Positions 59,665 to 64,000 of a stretch of DNA of 64,000 nucleotides are shown one piece after another (position 1 is the stretch's first letter; each line of letters opens with the position of its first letter). The DNA is taken from the NCBI GenBank assembly GCA_027452165.1, contig DAIDGX010000022.1:1-64000 (forward strand). Direction: 5' to 3'. The notes under the pieces are model-generated. The model saw only the letters and a program-made list of their open reading frames with translations, was not told the DNA's origin and did no database searches. The position numbers and the translations under genes were made by a program. Source of the stretch: Vulcanimicrobiota bacterium (GTDB lineage: Bacteria > Vulcanimicrobiota > Vulcanimicrobiia > Vulcanimicrobiales > Vulcanimicrobiaceae).

Positions 59665-60147
59665 ATGTCGTACTCACCCCCGCAAGCCGACGAGCTTGCC
59701 GAATACACCGAGCGTGCCCGCACCGCGCGCGCCCGCATCAGCACGAACAAAGGCGAGATCGTCTTTACGTTCTTTCCCGGCGAGGCGCCCATGCATGCGG
59801 CCGCGTTCATGAAGCTGGCCGAGGCCGGCTTCTACAATGGCCTCACGTTCCATCGCGTTGAACCGGGCTTCGTCGTTCAAGGCGGCGATCCCGACGGCAA
59901 CGGGACCGGCGGCCCAGGCTATCGCTTGAAAGCCGAGTTCAATGCGCATCCGCACCTGCGCGGCACCGTCGCGATGGCGCGTTCGTCGCAGCCCGACTCC
60001 GCCGGATCGCAATTTTACATCTGTCTCGACGACGCACGCTTTCTCGACAATAACTACACGGTCTTCGGTCAGATGACCGAGGGCTTCGAGACGCTCGATG
60101 CGCTGCGCGTCGGTGACGTCATGAACGCGGTGACGATCGAGAGCTAG
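59665..60147 (+). CDS. Peptidyl-prolyl cis-trans isomerase (cyclophilin)
   Basis: A 160-residue single-domain cyclophilin. It has FYNGLTFHRVEPGFVVQGG (the catalytic Arg and Gln region), DPDGNGTGGPGY, AMARSSQPDSAGSQFYIC and NYTVFGQMTEG. There is no signal peptide, so it is cytoplasmic and helps protein folding. It is divergent from the RsbW-like gene and converges with the multicopper oxidase. Confidence 0.93.
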   Translation: MSYSPPQADELAEYTERARTARARISTNKGEIVFTFFPGEAPMHAAAFMKLAEAGFYNGLTFHRVEPGFVVQGGDPDGNGTGGPGYRLKAEFNAHPHLRGTVAMARSSQPDSAGSQFYICLDDARFLDNNYTVFGQMTEGFETLDALRVGDVMNAVTIES

Positions 60148-60156
60148 GCATCGCGC

Positions 60157-61581
60157 TTAGACGTAATCTACCTCGGTCATCATGCCGTCCATCATGTGAA
60201 TCTCGTTGTGACAATGCAGCAGCCAGCGCCCCGCGGGCGAGGTTGCGTCGAAGATCCACGTGAGTGTGCCGCCGTTTGCGGGGACGAGTGAGACGTCTTT
60301 CGCGAGCGGCCGCGCGAGCGGCTTGCCGTTGATCTCCACCACGCGAAACGTGTGGCCGTGCAGATGCATCGGATGATCCATGTCGGTCTTGTTGGTGAAG
60401 TGCACGAGCACGCGATCGCCGCGATGCACGAGAATCTTCGCCGTGTGCGGCCACGCCGCGCCGTTGATCGTCCACCGGCTCGAACCGTACGCGCCGCCAC
60501 CCAAGTGCAGTTCTTTGCGAAGGTTCACGCCGCTGGTATCGACCGCCGTGCCGATGCCGCCAGCCTTCTCGTAGGTGAAGTAGTCCACGCCTTCAAGCGA
60601 CTGCGCCGAACCGAGCGGCGGCGCGTTCTCCATACCGGGCGTGTGCACCACCACAGCTTGCTCGAAGACGAGCGGATCGGACGAAAGCCCTTGTAAGAGC
60701 CACGCGCCGGGCTTCGTGACCTCGAACCACGCGTCGTACCGTTCGGCCACGCCGATGCGCAGCGCATCGATCTCGAGTGGTTGCGCGAGCGGATTGCCGT
60801 CGCTATGCGTCACGCGCAGCCGGTGCCCGGCTAGCCGGATATAGCGCGTTTGGCTCGGGTTCGCGTTCAAGATACGTAACCGAACGCGGTCACCGACCTT
60901 CACCGCGAGCTTCTTCGTGGATGGATAGCTCGCGCCGTTGACGCAATGCGCGATATAGGCTGCTTCGTCGCCCATCTTGTCGCCCATGCGCATCCCCATC
61001 ATCTCGGGCGAGCCCATCGGATCGACCATCGGTGCATCGCTCGTGCCATGCAACGCGGCCATCACGCTACGCATATCCGGTACGTCGTGGAAGACGAGTG
61101 CAAATTCAGCGTCGGCCGGCTCGTCGTGCGGATCCTCCACGATGAACATGCCGAACATGCCGAGCACCGATCCCATTTGACCCGCGTGATCGTGATACCA
61201 GCGCGTCCCCGGTGGATTTGGCGCGAACTCGTATAAAAAGTCCCCGCCCGGCGGCACCGCGGGCTGCGTGATGCCGGCGACGCCGTCCATGTCGTTCGGG
61301 ATGATCATGCCGTGCCAGTGCACCGTGGTCGCGATTTTGGAGCGGTTGTGAAACGCCACGCGCACGCGTTGACCGAAGCGAGCTCGCAGCACGGGGCCCG
61401 GGATCGCGCCGTTGAACCCGACCCCGGCAAAATCGATCCCGCTCACCGGCGAAAAGGCTACCGGACCGGCCGTGAGCGTGTAGTCGATCGTGTCGCTTGC
61501 GAGCGCACGCGTGCCGAGTTGCGGCAACGCCGCTACGGCCATCGCGCCCGCGCTTGCTTGGAGAAAATGTGCGCGGCGCAT
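60157..61581 (-). CDS. Multicopper oxidase with methionine-rich segment
   Basis: A 474-residue exported multicopper oxidase. The N-terminus MRRAHFLQASAGAM is a Tat-type signal. Copper ligands are HWHG (88-91), WYHDH (128-132), HPMHLHGH and the C-terminal HCHNEIHMMDGM, with Cys, His and Met for type 1 copper. A methionine-rich stretch, PMGSPEMMGMRMGDKMGDE, sits in the middle domain, as in CueO- or CopA-type enzymes that oxidise Cu(I). Its ATG overlaps the cytochrome gene stop by one base (TAATG), so the two proteins are made together. Confidence 0.92.
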   Translation of the reverse strand: MRRAHFLQASAGAMAVAALPQLGTRALASDTIDYTLTAGPVAFSPVSGIDFAGVGFNGAIPGPVLRARFGQRVRVAFHNRSKIATTVHWHGMIIPNDMDGVAGITQPAVPPGGDFLYEFAPNPPGTRWYHDHAGQMGSVLGMFGMFIVEDPHDEPADAEFALVFHDVPDMRSVMAALHGTSDAPMVDPMGSPEMMGMRMGDKMGDEAAYIAHCVNGASYPSTKKLAVKVGDRVRLRILNANPSQTRYIRLAGHRLRVTHSDGNPLAQPLEIDALRIGVAERYDAWFEVTKPGAWLLQGLSSDPLVFEQAVVVHTPGMENAPPLGSAQSLEGVDYFTYEKAGGIGTAVDTSGVNLRKELHLGGGAYGSSRWTINGAAWPHTAKILVHRGDRVLVHFTNKTDMDHPMHLHGHTFRVVEINGKPLARPLAKDVSLVPANGGTLTWIFDATSPAGRWLLHCHNEIHMMDGMMTEVDYV

Positions 61582-63329
61582 TAGTCGCCGACCGCCACCG
61601 GAACGTCGATCGTCGTTCCGTCGTACTCCAGATGAATCGTCCATGGTCCCCCCATCGAGAAACGAACCGGCGCGCTCAAAACGTGCGGATCGCTCGTCGG
61701 CGCTAGAGGAATCGTGACCGGTTGCATCTCCATCGCCCCCATCTCCATCGTCGCCGTTGCGTGAACGTCATGCGGTACCGTCCCCGGGAAGCGTACCGTC
61801 ATGATCGACTTCGTCGTCGGCGGCGATGGATCGAACGAAACGACCGGGCGCGTGTTCGCTGCACCACCGTCGAGGTTGGAGAGATACGCGACGATGTCGG
61901 ATATTTGCTCTTTCGTGAAACCGAAGTTCGGCATCGGCGCCCGCGGCTGTTCGATGGCAAGCGCGATGCGGTCCGGTGCAAGACGATGCTCGATGCCGAA
62001 GAGCTTCGGTCCGATGTTGCCTTGAAACGCGGCGCCGTGACACCCTTGGCAGCCATTCTTGGCAACGAGCGCGGCACCGATGTTGGCGTCGCCGCCCGGC
62101 ATTGCCGGCGCCGGCGCGGGTGCCGCTCCGGCGGTCGCAGCCGACGCGTCGACCGGAACGACGTATGCACCGACCGTTGGTTGGCGTTTGAGCAGGTAGC
62201 GTTTCCCGGATTGGAACGGTCCCGCAAAGGCGAGTTGGAGGCTGAACTGTGGACGCTGCTGCGGTCCGGCGAGCGCTTCGCCGATGATCGCAAGATTCGG
62301 CAGCAGATTGTGCGCGTAGTCGAAGATGTATTGCCGCTGGAGCGTGTCGGACGTGGCCACGTCGTAGCGAACGAGGAGGTGATTCTTCCAGCCGATGTCG
62401 CGTCCGATTTCGAGCATCGCGCCGTTTAGCGGCACGTTGTATTCGGCGAGATCGGGGTGCGCGTCGTAACCGTGGTAGTACATCGTCTGCAGATGCCAGC
62501 GACTCGTCTGGTAGCCAAAATAGATACCTTCGCGCGTGAATGCATCGCTACCGGCGTAGCGGTTTGCCGCATCGTGAAGCGGTGCGAAACCGCGCATGCC
62601 GACCAGTCCGACGCTCCACGGCTCGCTCATGCCGCCGTACGAGATGTTCGCATCGAGCGTTCGCGGATGATCCGACGTGTTGTAGTCGAGCGCGTCGCCG
62701 AGCGGTCCGCTGCCGGTCAGGTACGAGAAGTTGTACATGAACTCGTTCGACATGCCGTTGAACGCATAGCCCCAACGTGCGTCGTTGGGGTTGAAGTCGT
62801 TTTGGCCGGTCGTCTGCGTCGCGAGCAGGTAGCTGCCGATCGTCCACGCATGCGCGGGCATGAACGGAAACGGCGTATGGAATTTCCCGACCTGAATCGA
62901 GTTTGTTCCGTGGAGCAAGCCGTTCCACGAGAGCCACATCTGCTCGGTTTCGCCGATGGTGCTGCTGTCGATGACGTGTTGCTCCGCATACCACGTGAAG
63001 TTCTTTCCGGCAAATCCACCGCCGAGGAACGAAAGGTCGCTCACCGTGGTCTGGCCGTGGTTTTGCGCATTCGCGAGCTGTGAGGTGATGTAGAGCCGCA
63101 ACGCGATCGGGAGCGCCTTGTTCTGCAAGTGCTCGTTCAAAATCTGAAAGTTGCTCATCATCACCATCATTCCGTAGCGGGTCATGCCCGGAAAGGTGGT
63201 GTGACAGGTTTCGCACGTAACGCCTTGCCCGTTTGCGAAGACGGGAACCGCGCGCGCGATCGCGGGGCTAACAACGAGCAGGGTAACGAGCGCGACGAAC
63301 GCGCGGGCAAGACCGACCAACGATCGCAC
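61581..63329 (-). CDS. Cytochrome-porin-cytochrome fusion (Cyc2-like architecture)
   Basis: A 582-residue exported protein. GTG 63329 follows TGGAGG. A signal peptide is followed at once by heme site 1, CETCH (39-43), in the context GVTCETCHTTFPGMTRYG. Residues about 70-390 are beta-rich and end-patterned like an outer-membrane barrel (aromatic, alternating). A Pro/Ala linker leads to a mono-heme cytochrome c domain with CQGCH (427-431) and likely axial Met466. Residues about 500-582 form a YtkA-like beta domain with a Met-rich stretch (TMEMGAMEMQP). An N-terminal heme next to a barrel is the layout of Cyc2 outer-membrane iron oxidases. The extra C-terminal heme and YtkA-like part are unusual. 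Confidence 0.85.
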   Translation of the reverse strand: MRSLVGLARAFVALVTLLVVSPAIARAVPVFANGQGVTCETCHTTFPGMTRYGMMVMMSNFQILNEHLQNKALPIALRLYITSQLANAQNHGQTTVSDLSFLGGGFAGKNFTWYAEQHVIDSSTIGETEQMWLSWNGLLHGTNSIQVGKFHTPFPFMPAHAWTIGSYLLATQTTGQNDFNPNDARWGYAFNGMSNEFMYNFSYLTGSGPLGDALDYNTSDHPRTLDANISYGGMSEPWSVGLVGMRGFAPLHDAANRYAGSDAFTREGIYFGYQTSRWHLQTMYYHGYDAHPDLAEYNVPLNGAMLEIGRDIGWKNHLLVRYDVATSDTLQRQYIFDYAHNLLPNLAIIGEALAGPQQRPQFSLQLAFAGPFQSGKRYLLKRQPTVGAYVVPVDASAATAGAAPAPAPAMPGGDANIGAALVAKNGCQGCHGAAFQGNIGPKLFGIEHRLAPDRIALAIEQPRAPMPNFGFTKEQISDIVAYLSNLDGGAANTRPVVSFDPSPPTTKSIMTVRFPGTVPHDVHATATMEMGAMEMQPVTIPLAPTSDPHVLSAPVRFSMGGPWTIHLEYDGTTIDVPVAVGD

Positions 63330-63384
63330 GAGGACCTCCAGGACGTGATGAGATGAGCGAAGACGTGAATGTAGGGGAGGACGT

Positions 63385-63936
63385 CTATCGCAGGGGCGGC
63401 GGCCGCTGGAGGCGCGAGGATCCGGCTCGCACGGCAAGCGCGAAGGCCGGGGTCGTTGAGGAACGGGTGACAAAGCACGACGCGCGCGCCGTGCGATCTC
63501 TTGTAATAAACGTCGCCGCCTCGTCGGCGGCACGTTCGCAACGCGCGAGCAAGCGCACGACGGCGATCAAGACCGCGGCGGCGAGGCAGGCCGCGAAAAG
63601 TTGTGCCAGCAGACCGATGAGCGTGGGGAGATTGCCCTCGGCGCGTTCGAGCGCAACATAGAGCAACGACTGTAGCGGAAGGAGCCGCGCTACCAGATGG
63701 CCGGTCGTTCCGGTCGTCGTAAGCGTCAATCCGCGCGTTCGCATAAGGGCCGACGCAAGCGAGGCTCCCACGACGGCGGTGAGGACGACGAGCGAGATCT
63801 CGAGGAGTGGCGCCAAGTACGCGTGCTGCGCATCGATCACCGGCCGGCCGCCGAGGGCATAGGCGAGCACATGCCCGAACAGAGTAGCCGGGACCACAGC
63901 AAACCACCAGAGCGCGACACGCGATCTCACGATCAT
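63385..63936 (-). CDS. Membrane protein next to the cytochrome/oxidase pair
   Basis: A 183-residue protein with four likely membrane helices in the first 130 residues (LWWFAVVPATLFGHVLAYAL, then others) and a basic, polar tail. It has His residues near helix ends (FGHVLAY, DAQHAYLAP, TGHLVAR), but no known family is recognised. It lies 55 bases upstream of the cytochrome fusion in the same direction, so it may anchor or serve the same electron-transfer module. Confidence 0.65.
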   Translation of the reverse strand: MIVRSRVALWWFAVVPATLFGHVLAYALGGRPVIDAQHAYLAPLLEISLVVLTAVVGASLASALMRTRGLTLTTTGTTGHLVARLLPLQSLLYVALERAEGNLPTLIGLLAQLFAACLAAAVLIAVVRLLARCERAADEAATFITRDRTARASCFVTRSSTTPAFALAVRAGSSRLQRPPPLR

Positions 63937-64000
63937 TGGAAGTTAGTTTCGTCCGTGCGGGAGCCCTTCGCGCCTACGATCCCGTGCCTTGATAGTGGCG

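Noticed and set aside
1-64000. CRISPR arrays, insertion sequences, tRNA or rRNA genes, phage genes
   Set aside because: No regularly spaced direct repeats, transposase or integrase motifs, or tRNA cloverleaf patterns were noticed on reading. A tRNAscan or repeat search was not possible here.

Overview
The window is about 64 kb of GC-rich DNA, densely packed with genes. It reads as a chromosome segment of a diderm (outer-membrane) bacterium: there are outer-membrane beta-barrels, lipoproteins with lipoboxes, a diaminopimelate decarboxylase, a periplasmic S13 D-Ala-D-Ala carboxypeptidase and Tat-like exported redox proteins. The mix of genes fits an under-described phylum such as Eremiobacterota (WPS-2), but that is an impression, not proof. 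I see no rRNA, tRNA, CRISPR array, insertion sequence or prophage.

Layout. 1-11.4 kb: a surface-glycan island with the end of a GmhB-type phosphatase, a transaldolase, two GT2 and two GT4-type glycosyltransferases (one a double GT4), a sulfotransferase, an FkbM methyltransferase with a long coiled coil, a stand-alone coiled-coil protein, and two proteins built from tandem copies of an unnamed beta-rich domain. 11.4-13.7 kb: a GH18-like lipoprotein and a beta-propeller protein. 13.7-16.3 kb: a LysR regulator divergent from 4-hydroxyphenylpyruvate dioxygenase and a second VOC-fold protein.

16.6-25.9 kb: the most interesting part. A 44-codon peptide gene with a strong ribosome-binding site is followed by three proteins I cannot assign, a fused membrane-ATPase ABC exporter, a second ABC transporter (ATPase plus permease) and a membrane-anchored double M16 peptidase. 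From the first unassigned gene onward, all genes overlap or lie within 3 bases of each other. I read this as a RiPP-like (ribosomally made, modified peptide) biosynthesis, export and maturation operon with no recognisable modifying enzyme.

25.9-41 kb: a GH16 lipoprotein, membrane proteins and a sodium/solute symporter. A long leftward gene run then covers pabB-pabC, manA, an AhpD-like protein, lysA, a nucleoside-sugar-epimerase-like protein, msrA, msrB and a YdeI-like protein. A folK-folE2 fusion and an amino-acid permease run the other way. 41-53 kb: two paralogous CBM9-like/beta-barrel proteins, an amidohydrolase, a second sulfotransferase coupled to an Mrp-type Fe-S ATPase, an ammonium transporter and hemL. 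53-64 kb: a peptidoglycan amidase, a D-Ala-D-Ala carboxypeptidase fused to a glycosidase-like domain, ispH, an M28 peptidase, an RsbW-like kinase and a cyclophilin. It ends with a metal-oxidation/electron-transfer module: a methionine-rich multicopper oxidase, a cytochrome-porin-cytochrome fusion and a membrane protein.

Most start codons were chosen from ribosome-binding sites or 4-base overlaps; GTG starts are common. Functions come from motif recognition alone, with no database search.
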